From Phytohabitans aurantiacus (lineage in GTDB: Bacteria; Actinomycetota; Actinomycetes; Mycobacteriales; Micromonosporaceae), in NCBI RefSeq assembly GCF_027923225.1, contig NZ_BSDI01000009.1:173084-237083 (forward strand): a stretch of DNA of 64,000 nucleotides, written 5' to 3'. Below the pieces are notes generated by a model that was not told the origin of the DNA, searched no databases, and was given only the letters and a program-made list of their open reading frames with translations. Below are positions 41,464 to 50,680 of the stretch, piece after piece (the first letter of the stretch is position 1; every line of letters starts with the position of its first letter). The position numbers and the translations under genes are program-made.

Positions 41464-44400
41464 TCACGACAAGGCGTAGGCGCGGAGGATGGTTTGGGTG
41501 ACAGTGTTGCCGTTCGCGTCGGTGGCTTGGGCTTGTAGCGAGGCGTAGCCGGTGGCCGAGTGGGTCACCGCCACCGACCAGCGGCCGCCGGAGCGGGTCA
41601 CGGTGGCGGGTGTCCAGGTGCGGCCGTCGTCGTACGAGACGTCGACCGCCAGCGAGGTGACCCGCGCGCCGCTGCCGCTCACCGTCGCCGGAAACCGGAA
41701 CGCCTTTGCGCCCGGAGCCCGGTTGCGCAGGTCCACCGCCGGGTCGAAGCGCACGGTCAGCAGCGGAAGCGCCGCGCCCTCGCCCGCCGCCGAGGAGCGG
41801 AACGTCCACGCCGCCGACACCGATGTCGACAAGGGCCACCAGTCCACGGACCGGCTGGTGGTCGCCTCCAGGCGGTACGTCGCCGGCTCCGGCGGGACCG
41901 CGAACCGGGCGTGGTGCGGCACGGGCTCCTCACCCACGAGGTTGCCGTCCCGGTACAGCTTGATCGAGCCAGTATCGGTGTCCCAGTCGAACGGGATGCG
42001 TGCGTGACCGGCCCCGTCGCTGTACATGGGCAGCGTGACGTCCAGCGCGCCGTCGCGCCGCACGGCGTACGAGCCGTCGGGGAAGGCCGGCCCGCTGACC
42101 GCCTTGTTCCAGGCGAGCCTGTACTGCCCACCCGCCTCCAGCCGTACCGTTTCGTGCATCTCGTCGCGCGGACCCCAGTACCCGTTGGAATGCAGCTCCC
42201 ACGTGCCCGGTGTGAAGTACTCGACCCGTTCTTGTGGTGCCTTCGTCACCCCGGTCCAGCCGCCGCCCAGCCACACACCGGCGATCTCCGTGTTCGCCGC
42301 GAAGTAACGGCGGGAGTCGGCGACGTTGTCGTGGTACGCGGTGCGCACGGCGACCAGGTCGCGGGTGCGCGGCCGGTGCACCTGGGGCGTCGTGACCTTG
42401 CCCCGCACCGCGTACGCCAACTCGTAGCGCGACGCGGACAGTGGCCGGCTGGTGTACGACACGGATGTGGCGCCGGCCTTCACCAGCGCGGCGAACCGAG
42501 CACCGGTGACGCTGTAGCCCCGCAGGGTGGGCAGCGCCGGTCCGGGCTCCTCCTCCGGCACCTCGTCGAGGAGCGCGTACGCCCGCTCGTCCGCGACGTT
42601 CACCATCGCCAGGCGGGCTCCGGCCTTCTTGATGTCCTCGGTGCGCCGGTAGACCTCCTCGTACGTGGTCTCGCCCGGCACCTCGAACAACACCAGCTTC
42701 CCCCTGGCGTCGATCTTCGCGAGGTCTTCCGGCGTGCCCGCGCCTCCGTACACGGCCGTGAGGTTGGCCTGCTCCGCGGGCTCGGGCGAGCCGCGCAGCC
42801 AGCCGGCCGCGACCTCGAACCGTTGAGCGCCGCGGGTGAACAGTTCCAGGCGCGGCTCGTACGCCCGCCTGGACTGTGCGAAGGCGAACGAGGGCGAGGC
42901 GGTACCCGGCACGGTCGCCGCGTACGCCTCCTGGAGCCGCGGATCCAGGTCGTTGGTCACGCTGAACATGCAGTCGCAGGACGTGATCCGGCTGTTCTGC
43001 TTGACGATGTGGTTGCCGCCGCGCGCCGCCGGATTGGGAGGCGTCACCGAGACCGGCTTGCCGTCGCGGGCGTCCAGCGTCACCGTCGTGTCCTTGCCGA
43101 CGGTCAGCTCCGGGTGGGAGATGAAGCTGTACGACGGTTCCCGCCCGGTGCGCGGCGTCGTGATGACGCTGTGGAGCGCGTACCGGCCGGGCGGCAACCG
43201 GACGGTGCCCGGGCCGCCCCGGTGGTCGAACTCCTGGTCGTCGAGGTTGAAGATGATGACACTCCCGGAGTCCTCATCGGACACCGGTGTGCCGTTGCGG
43301 TCCACCAGTTTGACCGTCAGGTCGTACAGCTCCGGCTCCTGCCGCACCGACAGGGCGGTGCGGGTGACCGTGCCATCCGCGCCGCGGGCGGTCAGGATGC
43401 CGCTGTACGTGCCATGCGCGCCGGCCCGCGCGGCGACCGTGAGCCGCACCGAGGCGGTACCGCCCGCCGGCACGGTCACCGAACTCGCGGAGAGCGAGAC
43501 AAGACCGCCGAGCTCGGTGAGGTTTACGTCCAGCGCCAGCGTCACGCCGGCCGGGCCGGTGTTTCGCCAGGTGACCACCTTTTCCTCGCGGGCACCCTGA
43601 TTGGGCGAGGGAAGGTTGGGCCAGCGCAGGTACGCGGAGACGCTGCCGGTCGCGGTGACCGCCTGGCGGGTGGCCCGGTCGGCGTCCACCCGGCCGGTGC
43701 CGACCGCGTACGGCCCGGCGTCCGGCACCTCGGTCGCCGTGCTCATCAGCGCCGCCTTGAGAGCGTCGCCCTTCCAGCCCGGGTGCCGCTGCGCGAGCAG
43801 CGCCGCGGCGCCGGCCACGTGCGGGGTGGCCATCGAGGTACCGTCCAACCGCTGGTACGCGTCGCCGACCGGCTCGCCCCGGGGCGGTACGCCGGACGGC
43901 CGGGCCGCGACGATCGCCTCACCGGGCGCCGCGATGTCGGGCTTGACGGCACCGTCGACGAGCCGCGGCCCCCGGTTGGAGAACCCGCTCAGCACGTCGC
44001 TCTTGCTCACGCTGCCGACCGCCAGCGCCTCGTCGGCGACGGCTGGGCTGGACACGCCCTCGTCCACGCCGTCGTTGCCGGCCGCCACGACGAAGAGCGT
44101 GCCGTACTCGCGGGACAGCGTATTGAGCACATCGGACACCGGGTCGGAGCCGTCGGTGGGGCGACCGCCGAGGCTCATGTTGACGATTTTCGCCTTGGCC
44201 TCGGTGGCCGCCCACTGCATGCCGGCGATGACCGTGTCGGCCGTACTGTCACCGGAGTCGTCGAGGACCTTGCCGACCGCGATCGTGGCGCCCGGCGCGA
44301 CCCCCTTGTACTTGCCGTCCGACGCCGCTCCGGAGCCGGCGACCGTGGACGCGACGTGGGTACCGTGCCCGTTGCCATCGTCCACATTGCCCTTGCCGGA

Positions 44401-45099
44401 GAAGTCCTTCGTCGGGCCGAGCCGCCCCGCGAAGTCTGGGTGGTCGGCGTCGATGCCGGTGTCGAGCACGGCGACGGTCACGCCGGCTCCGGTCAGGTCG
44501 CGCGCCCACGCGGCGGGCGCGCCGATGCGGGTGACGCTCTCGTCGAGGCTGGCCCGGATCCTGGCGTTCAACCAAACCTTCTGGATGCCGGCCGGGAGTC
44601 CGCGCCAGAAGGCGGCCGCGGTCGATTTCTTCTCGTCGACGGCCGCGATGCGCACCTTGGGGAGCGCGCGCCGGAGCGTGGTGCCCTCGGGGGCGGCGGA
44701 ACGCGTGCCCGTGTACTTCACGAGCAGCGGCAGGCTCGCGGTGCGCTGGTCGTCGTACCCCTGCCGGACCAGGCCGGAAACGTTGAACAACTCCCAGTCC
44801 AGGATGCCGGCCCGCAGCTTCGGGGCGGCGTCGGCGGGCACCACGTACCGGTCGCCGCGCCGGGTGAGTTCCACGAAACCGGCCGGTCCCGGGCGCTGTG
44901 CGGGCGTGACCGTCACGTCGGTGCGGCCGCCGGTCTGGCGTACCAGTACCCGGTCGCCGGTGATCAGCGTCACCCAGTGCTCCTGGCTGGCCTGCGCGGC
45001 CGCCGCCGGGCGTGACCCGGCGTGGCCGGGCGGCACGGCCAGCGCTCCCAGCAGGCCGGCGATCCCGACGACCGCGATGGCTGCGGTACGTCTTCTCAT
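41464..45099 (-). CDS. Large secreted S8 subtilisin-like protease
   Basis: 1211 residues, ATG 45099 after AGGAGAG. Signal peptide (MRRRTAAIAVVGIAGLLGAL to about 33), a pro-region, then a full catalytic domain: Asp in VAVLDTGIDADHPDF, His in GHGTHVASTVAG, Ser in DGTSMATPHVAGAAALL (about 190-480). The remaining 700 residues are beta-rich, with a protease-associated-like region and a C-terminal Ig-like domain ending NGNTVTQTILRAYALS. Extracellular protein degradation is the likely role. Confidence 0.92.
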   Translation of the reverse strand: MRRRTAAIAVVGIAGLLGALAVPPGHAGSRPAAAAQASQEHWVTLITGDRVLVRQTGGRTDVTVTPAQRPGPAGFVELTRRGDRYVVPADAAPKLRAGILDWELFNVSGLVRQGYDDQRTASLPLLVKYTGTRSAAPEGTTLRRALPKVRIAAVDEKKSTAAAFWRGLPAGIQKVWLNARIRASLDESVTRIGAPAAWARDLTGAGVTVAVLDTGIDADHPDFAGRLGPTKDFSGKGNVDDGNGHGTHVASTVAGSGAASDGKYKGVAPGATIAVGKVLDDSGDSTADTVIAGMQWAATEAKAKIVNMSLGGRPTDGSDPVSDVLNTLSREYGTLFVVAAGNDGVDEGVSSPAVADEALAVGSVSKSDVLSGFSNRGPRLVDGAVKPDIAAPGEAIVAARPSGVPPRGEPVGDAYQRLDGTSMATPHVAGAAALLAQRHPGWKGDALKAALMSTATEVPDAGPYAVGTGRVDADRATRQAVTATGSVSAYLRWPNLPSPNQGAREEKVVTWRNTGPAGVTLALDVNLTELGGLVSLSASSVTVPAGGTASVRLTVAARAGAHGTYSGILTARGADGTVTRTALSVRQEPELYDLTVKLVDRNGTPVSDEDSGSVIIFNLDDQEFDHRGGPGTVRLPPGRYALHSVITTPRTGREPSYSFISHPELTVGKDTTVTLDARDGKPVSVTPPNPAARGGNHIVKQNSRITSCDCMFSVTNDLDPRLQEAYAATVPGTASPSFAFAQSRRAYEPRLELFTRGAQRFEVAAGWLRGSPEPAEQANLTAVYGGAGTPEDLAKIDARGKLVLFEVPGETTYEEVYRRTEDIKKAGARLAMVNVADERAYALLDEVPEEEPGPALPTLRGYSVTGARFAALVKAGATSVSYTSRPLSASRYELAYAVRGKVTTPQVHRPRTRDLVAVRTAYHDNVADSRRYFAANTEIAGVWLGGGWTGVTKAPQERVEYFTPGTWELHSNGYWGPRDEMHETVRLEAGGQYRLAWNKAVSGPAFPDGSYAVRRDGALDVTLPMYSDGAGHARIPFDWDTDTGSIKLYRDGNLVGEEPVPHHARFAVPPEPATYRLEATTSRSVDWWPLSTSVSAAWTFRSSAAGEGAALPLLTVRFDPAVDLRNRAPGAKAFRFPATVSGSGARVTSLAVDVSYDDGRTWTPATVTRSGGRWSVAVTHSATGYASLQAQATDANGNTVTQTILRAYALS

Positions 45100-45174
45100 G
45101 CGCTCTCCTCGAATCGGGAAGTCCGTCAATGAGTTCTTGTCCGCAGGCGCCCGCCGCGTTCCCGAAAGTGAAAC

Positions 45175-45205
45175 TTGACCTCAACCGCGCTTGAGATAGC
45201 AGGCT
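45175..45205 (+). promoter_or_regulatory. MerR/SoxR-type promoter of the MDR pseudogene
   Basis: TTGACC, 19-nt spacer with TCAACCGCGCTTGAGA, CAGGCT, 7 nt to ATG 45213. Matches the promoter at 37167 in spacing and sequence, with a slightly degraded dyad. Confidence 0.6.
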
Positions 45206-45212
45206 GGTCGGC

Positions 45213-46107
45213 ATGAGAGCGTTCCGCGCCACCGGCCAGGGGCCGTTCCGCCCGGAGCTGCCGATGATCCCCGGCAACGGGGTGGGCGGTGTTGTCGCGT
45301 CGACCGGGGACGGTGTCGACGCCTCGTGGGTGGGCCGCCGGGTCATCACGTCGACGGGCGGCTCCGGCGGGTACGCCGAGCGGGTCGCCATCGACGCGGC
45401 GGGGCTCCTACCGGTACCCGATGAGCCCGGGCCTGCATCAAGGTGGATGACCGGGCTGCGGCGGGCCAGCCCCCACCTTGATGCAGGCCCTGGAACTGGA
45501 CGCGGCGGTGGCGCTGTTGGCGGATGGGCGGACCGCGACGATGCTGGCGCGCGCGGCGTCGCTGCGCGGCGGCGATCGGGTGCTCGTGGAGGCCGCCGCG
45601 GGTGGGGTCGGCTCGCTGCTGGTTCAGGTGGCGGCCGCTGCCGGTGCGACGGTGGTCGCGGCGGCGGGCGGCGAGCGCAAGCTGGCGCTGGCCGGCGACC
45701 TGGGCGCCGAGGTGTTGGTGGACTACCGCGATCCGGAGTGGCCGGTCAGGGTGCGGGAGGCGGTGGGCGGCCTCGACGTGGTGTTCGACGGGGTGGGCGG
45801 CGAGGTCGGGCGAGCGGCGTTCGGGCTGCTGGATCGGGGCGGCCGGATGCTGAGCTACGGCCTCGCGAGCGGCGCCTGGGCCGGCGTCTCCGAGGACGAG
45901 GCCGCCGAGCGTGGCGTGACGCTGATCGGGTTGCGCCGGCCGGCTCCGGATGAGCTGCGCGAGCTGACCGAGAGCGCGCTGGCGGAGGCCGCGGCAGGGC
46001 GGCTGCGGCCGGTGATCGGGCAGCGTTTTGCCCTGGATCGGGCCGCCGCGGCGCACGCCGCGATAGAGTCGCGAGCGACCGTTGGCAAGACACTTCTCGT
46101 GGTTTAA
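45213..46107 (+). pseudogene. Zinc-free MDR quinone oxidoreductase, interrupted by a hairpin insertion
   Basis: The first frame encodes PMIPGNGVGGVVASTG to LLPVPDE, then is shifted by the insert at 45426-45489. The second frame continues LELDAAVALLADGRTATML, EAAAGGVGSLLVQVAAAAGA and the family C-terminus. Removing 64 nt joins them seamlessly into 276 codons. The N-terminus is also short: the usual 60 or so residues between the first strand and PFRPELP are missing, suggesting a second lesion. Intact relatives reduce quinones with NADPH. Confidence 0.85.
45426..45489. mobile_element. 64-nt palindromic insertion in the MDR gene
   Basis: Long stem-loop: 18-bp outer arms (GGGCCTGCATCAAGGTGG and complement, sharing one base with the flank) and an inner 6-bp stem (GGGCTG/CAGCCC). 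Its length is 1 modulo 3, explaining the frameshift, and its ends are the exact points where removal restores the coding sequence. It encodes nothing, so it is a MITE- or REP-like passenger. Confidence 0.75.
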
Positions 46108-46189
46108 CGGCGAACGCGAAAATGCTATCTGCAAATTGCACGTGAGCCAAAAAACAATGGCACATCGGAATGGCTTGACGTGTTGGCTT

Positions 46190-46224
46190 GGGTTGCCTCA
46201 ACGTAGAAATCCCGGAGGCAACCC
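46190..46224 (+). promoter_or_regulatory. Hairpin covering the P450 ribosome binding site
   Basis: GGGTTGCCTC pairs perfectly with GAGGCAACCC, which includes most of the Shine-Dalgarno GGAGG and ends directly at GTG 46225; loop 15 nt. The upstream 60 nt are AT-rich for this genome. It could act as a translational switch or an operator. Confidence 0.5.
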
Positions 46225-47499
46225 GTGGAGCTCAAACCGTTCTCTGGCGCCTACCTGGTCCATCCGGCGGCGATTTGGCGTGCGCTGCTGGGCGACACGG
46301 ACCGGGTGCATTACGCCGACGACCTCAACCTGTGGCTGATCAGCCGGCACGCCGACGTCCGAAATGCCCTGGGCGACAATGACGCTTTCCAGAACGCGTT
46401 GACTCTCGCGCCGGTTTACGAGATGTGTCCGGAAGCGTTGGCTATCGTCATGAAAATCGACGCGCCGCCCACTACGGCGGCCGCCGATCCCCCCACCCAC
46501 CCGCGCACTCGCCGCGCCTTGCGCGCGACGTTCCCGAACACGGCGGCGCGGGTCGACGAGCAGTTCGGCCCCATCGTGCGGAAGCGGGTCGACGAGCTGG
46601 TATCGCGCATCGCTGGCAGGCGTGGCGCGGTGGTCGACCTGATTCCGGAGTTCGCGGCGGAGTTGCCGCTGCTCGTGGTGCTCGACATCCTCGGTGTCCC
46701 CGAAGACGACATCGCGCAGATCAAGCGCTGGTCCGACGGGCAGATCGCGCTGGTCTGGGGCCAGCCGAGCCCCGACGAGCAGGTGCGGCTCGCGCAGGGC
46801 CTGCTGGACTTCTGGCGGTACTGCCAGGACCTGGTGGCCCGGGTCAACCACAGTGGACACCTCGGCAGCGACTACATCAGCCGGGCGCTGCGATACCGCG
46901 ACGGCGACGACAGCGTGCTGACCGAGTCCGAGGTGGCGAGCCTCGCGTTCAACCTGCTGGTCGCCGGCCACGAGACCACGTCCGGGCTGCTGGCGCACTG
47001 CCTCGACTACGCGCTCGCGATCCCGAGCCGGTGGGACGGGATCGTCGCCGACCCGTCGATCGTGCCCGGATACGTCGAAGAGACCCTCCGATTTGGACCC
47101 GCCATCGACGGCTGGCTGCGCATGACGAGCCGCGACGTCACGATCGGCGACGTGACGATACCGGCGGGCGCGCGGTGCCTGCTGCTGATCGGCGCGGCCA
47201 ACCGCGACCCGGCCGTGTTCGCCGAGCCGGACCGGTTCGACCCGCACCGCGCCGACGTGCGTGACCACGTGTCGTTCGGGTACGGCCCGCACTTCTGCAT
47301 CGGCGCCGCGCTGGCCCGGCTGGAGGCGCAGACCGCGCTCACCCACCTCGCCGCGGCGGTGCCGGGGCTCCGCCTGACGCCCGGCCACGCTCGCTCGTAT
47401 AAGCCGAATGTTGCTTTCCGGGCGCATCGGGCACTGACGGTGATCGTCGACCCGGTCGGCGTGCACGCGACCGGCGAAGAGGAGGTGCTCGCCGCATAG
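46225..47499 (+). CDS. Cytochrome P450
   Basis: 424 residues from GTG 46225. I-helix LLVAGHETTSG, ExxR motif in VEETLRFG, and heme loop FGYGPHFCIGAALAR with the thiolate ligand Cys358. Soluble bacterial class, needing a separate ferredoxin, which is not adjacent. Substrate not predictable; the nearest other genes are regulators and a Liv importer. Confidence 0.95.
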   Translation: MELKPFSGAYLVHPAAIWRALLGDTDRVHYADDLNLWLISRHADVRNALGDNDAFQNALTLAPVYEMCPEALAIVMKIDAPPTTAAADPPTHPRTRRALRATFPNTAARVDEQFGPIVRKRVDELVSRIAGRRGAVVDLIPEFAAELPLLVVLDILGVPEDDIAQIKRWSDGQIALVWGQPSPDEQVRLAQGLLDFWRYCQDLVARVNHSGHLGSDYISRALRYRDGDDSVLTESEVASLAFNLLVAGHETTSGLLAHCLDYALAIPSRWDGIVADPSIVPGYVEETLRFGPAIDGWLRMTSRDVTIGDVTIPAGARCLLLIGAANRDPAVFAEPDRFDPHRADVRDHVSFGYGPHFCIGAALARLEAQTALTHLAAAVPGLRLTPGHARSYKPNVAFRAHRALTVIVDPVGVHATGEEEVLAA

Positions 47500-47620
47500 C
47501 GCTGGGTACGGGCGTCGATACCAGGCGTCGCAATCGTCGCACTTTTTGTGCGACAGGATCGCACGGCTCACCCACACAGTCAGCTTGATCAATGTTGACG
47601 ACACGTGGGAGCCGGCCTTG

Positions 47621-50275
47621 GTGTCAGCCACGCAAGCCCATGCGGATCATCAGTATCCGAACCGCCTGAGAGGCTGGAAAATCGCCTCCAGGCTGCGCAT
47701 CATCGTGATCGCACCTCTGGTCGCGGTGGTGGGCTTCGCCGGGTTCGCGCTCGCCGCGAGCGTCCGGCAGGCAGACCGTGCCAGCGATCTCGGCGTCCTG
47801 TCCGACCTGGCCACGGACGCCGGCGCGCTGGCGTACCAGCTTCAGCGCGAACGCGTCGCCGCTGCCGACCTGCTCACCAACGGCACGCCGCGCCAGGAGA
47901 GCGCCTTCGCGGAGCAGACCGCCGCGAGCGACGAAGCCGTCGCGGCGTACCGGCGCCAGCGTGCCCTCGTGCCCCCTGTTTCGTCCGGAATGGGCGCCGT
48001 GCTGGACCGGATCGACTCGTCGCTGTCCGGGCTCGCGCCCCTGCGCGCCCAGGTCCGCACGGCCGCCAACGCCTCGGTCTCCGCGATGACGTTCAGCTAT
48101 CGCATCGTCGTCGCCGACCTGCTGGCGTACCGGGAGGCCACCGCGCAGGGCGTGGCGTCGACCGACATCGCCGACGACATCCGGGCCGCCGCCGCCCTCG
48201 CGAAAGCCGGCGAGGCGATCGGCCAGCAGCAGGTCGCCGTCATGCGGGCGCTCGCCGCCGGCCAGCTCACATCCGCGCTCCAGCAGGACATCACCGCGGC
48301 GCGCACCGGCTTCACCGAGTCGAGCCTCACGTTCCTCGGCCTCGCGAGGCCACAGTGGAGGGTCTGGTGGGAACAGGCCGGTAGCGGCGAGGAGATCCTT
48401 GCGCTGCAACGCCTCCAGGACGAGGTGTCGCGCGCCCGCGCCGGTGACGAGCTGAGGCTCGACACCGCTCAGTGGATCACCGCGACCCAGGCGCAGGCGC
48501 GCCGGCTGTACGAGGTGCAGCAGCGGGTGGACGCGGCGGTGCGGGTCGACATCGAGGCGGCCCGGGTCGACCAGCGCCAGCGCGCGGCCCTCGAAGGCGT
48601 CGCGATGCTCGTCGCGCTCCTGCTCACGCTCGTGGTGACGTGGGCGGTCGCCCGCCAGATCACGCGCCGCCTGCGGCGGTTGCGGGACGCGGCGAACACG
48701 GTGGCGTTCAACGAGTTGCCCCACCTGGTGGCGGAGTTGCGCAGCGCGGATCGCGCGGCCGTGCATCCGGAGGCGCTGGCGATGCAGGTCGCCCCGCTCG
48801 AACGCTTCAGCAAGGACGAGATCGGCGAGGTGGGCCAAGCGTTCAGCGCGGTACACCGAGCCGCCGTGCGCACCGCGGCCGAGCAGGCCGTCATGCGGGC
48901 CAACACCGCCGACATCTTCATCCATCTCAGCCGCCGCGAGCAGCGTCTGGTGGACGCGGTACTGGCACAGGTCGACACGGTCGAGAAGGACGAGACCGAC
49001 CCCGAGCGGCTGCAGCAACTGTACACATTGGACCACCTGGCGACCCGGATGGCGCGGATCAACGCCAGCCTCCTGGTCCTGGGCGGGGTTGGTGTCGGCC
49101 GGGTACGCCGCGAGGACGTGCCGCTGCCCATGGTGCTGCAGGCGGCGATGTCGCAGATCGAGAACTACACGCGCATCCGCCTCGGTGTCGTCGACGGTGA
49201 CGTCGCGGTGATGCCGGACGCGGTCGACGAGGTCGTGCACCTGCTCGCCGAGCTAATGGACAACGCCACCACGTACGCCCCGCCGGGCAGCGACACCTGG
49301 GTCACCGCGCGCGGGCTCGGCGACCGGGTCATCGTGCAGATCAGCGACGAGGGCGTCGGCCTGCCACCCGCACGGCTCGCGCAGCTCAACGAGCTGGTCG
49401 CCCACCCGCCGGCCATCGACGTCGCGGCGGTCCGCGCGATGGGCCTGGTCGTGGTCGGGCAGCTCGCCAACCGCCTCGGGGCCACGGTGGAGCTGCGGCC
49501 CGCCCCGAAGCTCGGCACGATCGCCGAGGTCTCCCTGCCCGGCGCGATCATCAAGCCGATACCGCCGGAAGCGCAACTGCCAGCCGCCGGCCGCCCGCCC
49601 GCCGACCTGCCGCGCGCGGCGGCGTACCGCAGCCGGGGCGCCGAGCGGGCGCTGCCCGTCGCGCCGATATTCCAGTCGGGGTCCGTACTGCCGATACCGG
49701 TGTCGCCGCCGGTGACGCTGTCCGCTCCGGTGGCCATGTCACCAGCCCCGGCCCCAGGCGGGGGCGGCGGGTATGGAGGCCCGCCGCCCTCCCGCCGGCC
49801 TCCGCCCCGCAGGGAGGACGACCAGACCGAGGAGCTCCTCATCTTCGAGCAGGTGAACAGCTGGTTCCGTGCCGGCAGTACGGCGGACACCAACGGCAAC
49901 GGCAACGGCAACGGTCACACGGAACCCCTGCCCGACCCGCCGGAGCCCGCGCCGGTGCCGGAGGCCGCGCCCACCACCTATCGCGGCAGTGCTTGGGAGA
50001 CGCCCGGCGACCACGGCTGGGCCGCCGCCGAGGCGGCTCTGATGCCGCAGGTCGAGTCGAAGACCCCGTCGGGCCTGCCGATCCGGCAGCCGCAGCGCCA
50101 CCTCGTACCCGGTGGCATCAGCGCGCCCGCTGACCGGGATGACCGCTCCGAGCAGCGCGACCCCGCGCAGGTCGCCGCCGCCATGTCCGCGTACGCCCGT
50201 GGCGTGGCCGCGCGCCGCCCGGTGGTCGTCAATGGCAAACCCGCAACGGACCCGAAGACTGGAGAACGACAGTGA
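47621..50275 (+). CDS. cvnA: Conservon-type nitrate/nitrite-sensing histidine kinase (CvnA-like)
   Basis: 884 residues from GTG 47621, with GGGAG 9 nt upstream (the true start could lie further upstream). Membrane helix 26-48, an extracytoplasmic helical NIT domain (about 50-320), helix 323-345, a HAMP-like linker, and a HATPase_c domain (LLAELMDNATTYAPPG, DEGVGLPPARL, GLVVVGQLANRLGA). The C-terminal 220 residues are Pro-rich and disordered. The dimerisation part lacks a clear phospho-acceptor motif, as in other conservon kinases. Overlaps a roadblock gene. Confidence 0.9.
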   Translation: MSATQAHADHQYPNRLRGWKIASRLRIIVIAPLVAVVGFAGFALAASVRQADRASDLGVLSDLATDAGALAYQLQRERVAAADLLTNGTPRQESAFAEQTAASDEAVAAYRRQRALVPPVSSGMGAVLDRIDSSLSGLAPLRAQVRTAANASVSAMTFSYRIVVADLLAYREATAQGVASTDIADDIRAAAALAKAGEAIGQQQVAVMRALAAGQLTSALQQDITAARTGFTESSLTFLGLARPQWRVWWEQAGSGEEILALQRLQDEVSRARAGDELRLDTAQWITATQAQARRLYEVQQRVDAAVRVDIEAARVDQRQRAALEGVAMLVALLLTLVVTWAVARQITRRLRRLRDAANTVAFNELPHLVAELRSADRAAVHPEALAMQVAPLERFSKDEIGEVGQAFSAVHRAAVRTAAEQAVMRANTADIFIHLSRREQRLVDAVLAQVDTVEKDETDPERLQQLYTLDHLATRMARINASLLVLGGVGVGRVRREDVPLPMVLQAAMSQIENYTRIRLGVVDGDVAVMPDAVDEVVHLLAELMDNATTYAPPGSDTWVTARGLGDRVIVQISDEGVGLPPARLAQLNELVAHPPAIDVAAVRAMGLVVVGQLANRLGATVELRPAPKLGTIAEVSLPGAIIKPIPPEAQLPAAGRPPADLPRAAAYRSRGAERALPVAPIFQSGSVLPIPVSPPVTLSAPVAMSPAPAPGGGGGYGGPPPSRRPPPRREDDQTEELLIFEQVNSWFRAGSTADTNGNGNGNGHTEPLPDPPEPAPVPEAAPTTYRGSAWETPGDHGWAAAEAALMPQVESKTPSGLPIRQPQRHLVPGGISAPADRDDRSEQRDPAQVAAAMSAYARGVAARRPVVVNGKPATDPKTGERQ

Positions 50276-50670
50276 TCACCAATTACGGAGATCTCGGCTG
50301 GATGCTGGACAGCTTCGCCGAGCGGGCTCCCGATGTCAGCCACGCGATCGCCATCTCCGCCGACGGTCTCATGGTCGCCGCCACGCGCGACCTGCCGCCG
50401 GACCGCGCCGATCAGCTCGCGGCGACCGGTAGCGGCCTGGTGAGCCTGCTCCGCGGCGCGGCGGCGTTCTTCGACGCGGGCGCGGTGATCTCAAATGTGA
50501 CCCAGCTCGAGGGCGGCTTCATGTTCTCGATGTCGTTCAACGACGGTGCGTCCCTGCTCGTACTGGCGACCCCGACCTGCGACGTCGGAAAGGTCTCGTA
50601 CGAGATGACGGAGCTGGCGAACCGGATCGGCGAGGCGCTGACCCCAGCGGCTCGAGGAGCACTCAGGTAG
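50272..50670 (+). CDS. cvnB: Roadblock/LC7-domain protein (CvnB-like)
   Basis: 132 residues, GTG 50272 overlapping the kinase stop. Roadblock fold: LDSFAERAPDVSHAIAISADGLMVAATRDLP, then GGFMFSMSFNDGASLLVLATPTCDVGKVSYEM. In Streptomyces conservons this protein is followed by a DUF742 protein and a small GTPase; both are missing here and the next gene is a transporter component. Confidence 0.92.
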   Translation: MITNYGDLGWMLDSFAERAPDVSHAIAISADGLMVAATRDLPPDRADQLAATGSGLVSLLRGAAAFFDAGAVISNVTQLEGGFMFSMSFNDGASLLVLATPTCDVGKVSYEMTELANRIGEALTPAARGALR

Positions 50671-50680
50671 AGGGAGAATG

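Noticed and set aside
41560..45015. 1151-codon open frame opposite the secreted subtilisin
   Set aside because: It is the antisense shadow of a well-supported gene in GC-rich DNA; it is rich in Arg, Gly and His and has no domain.
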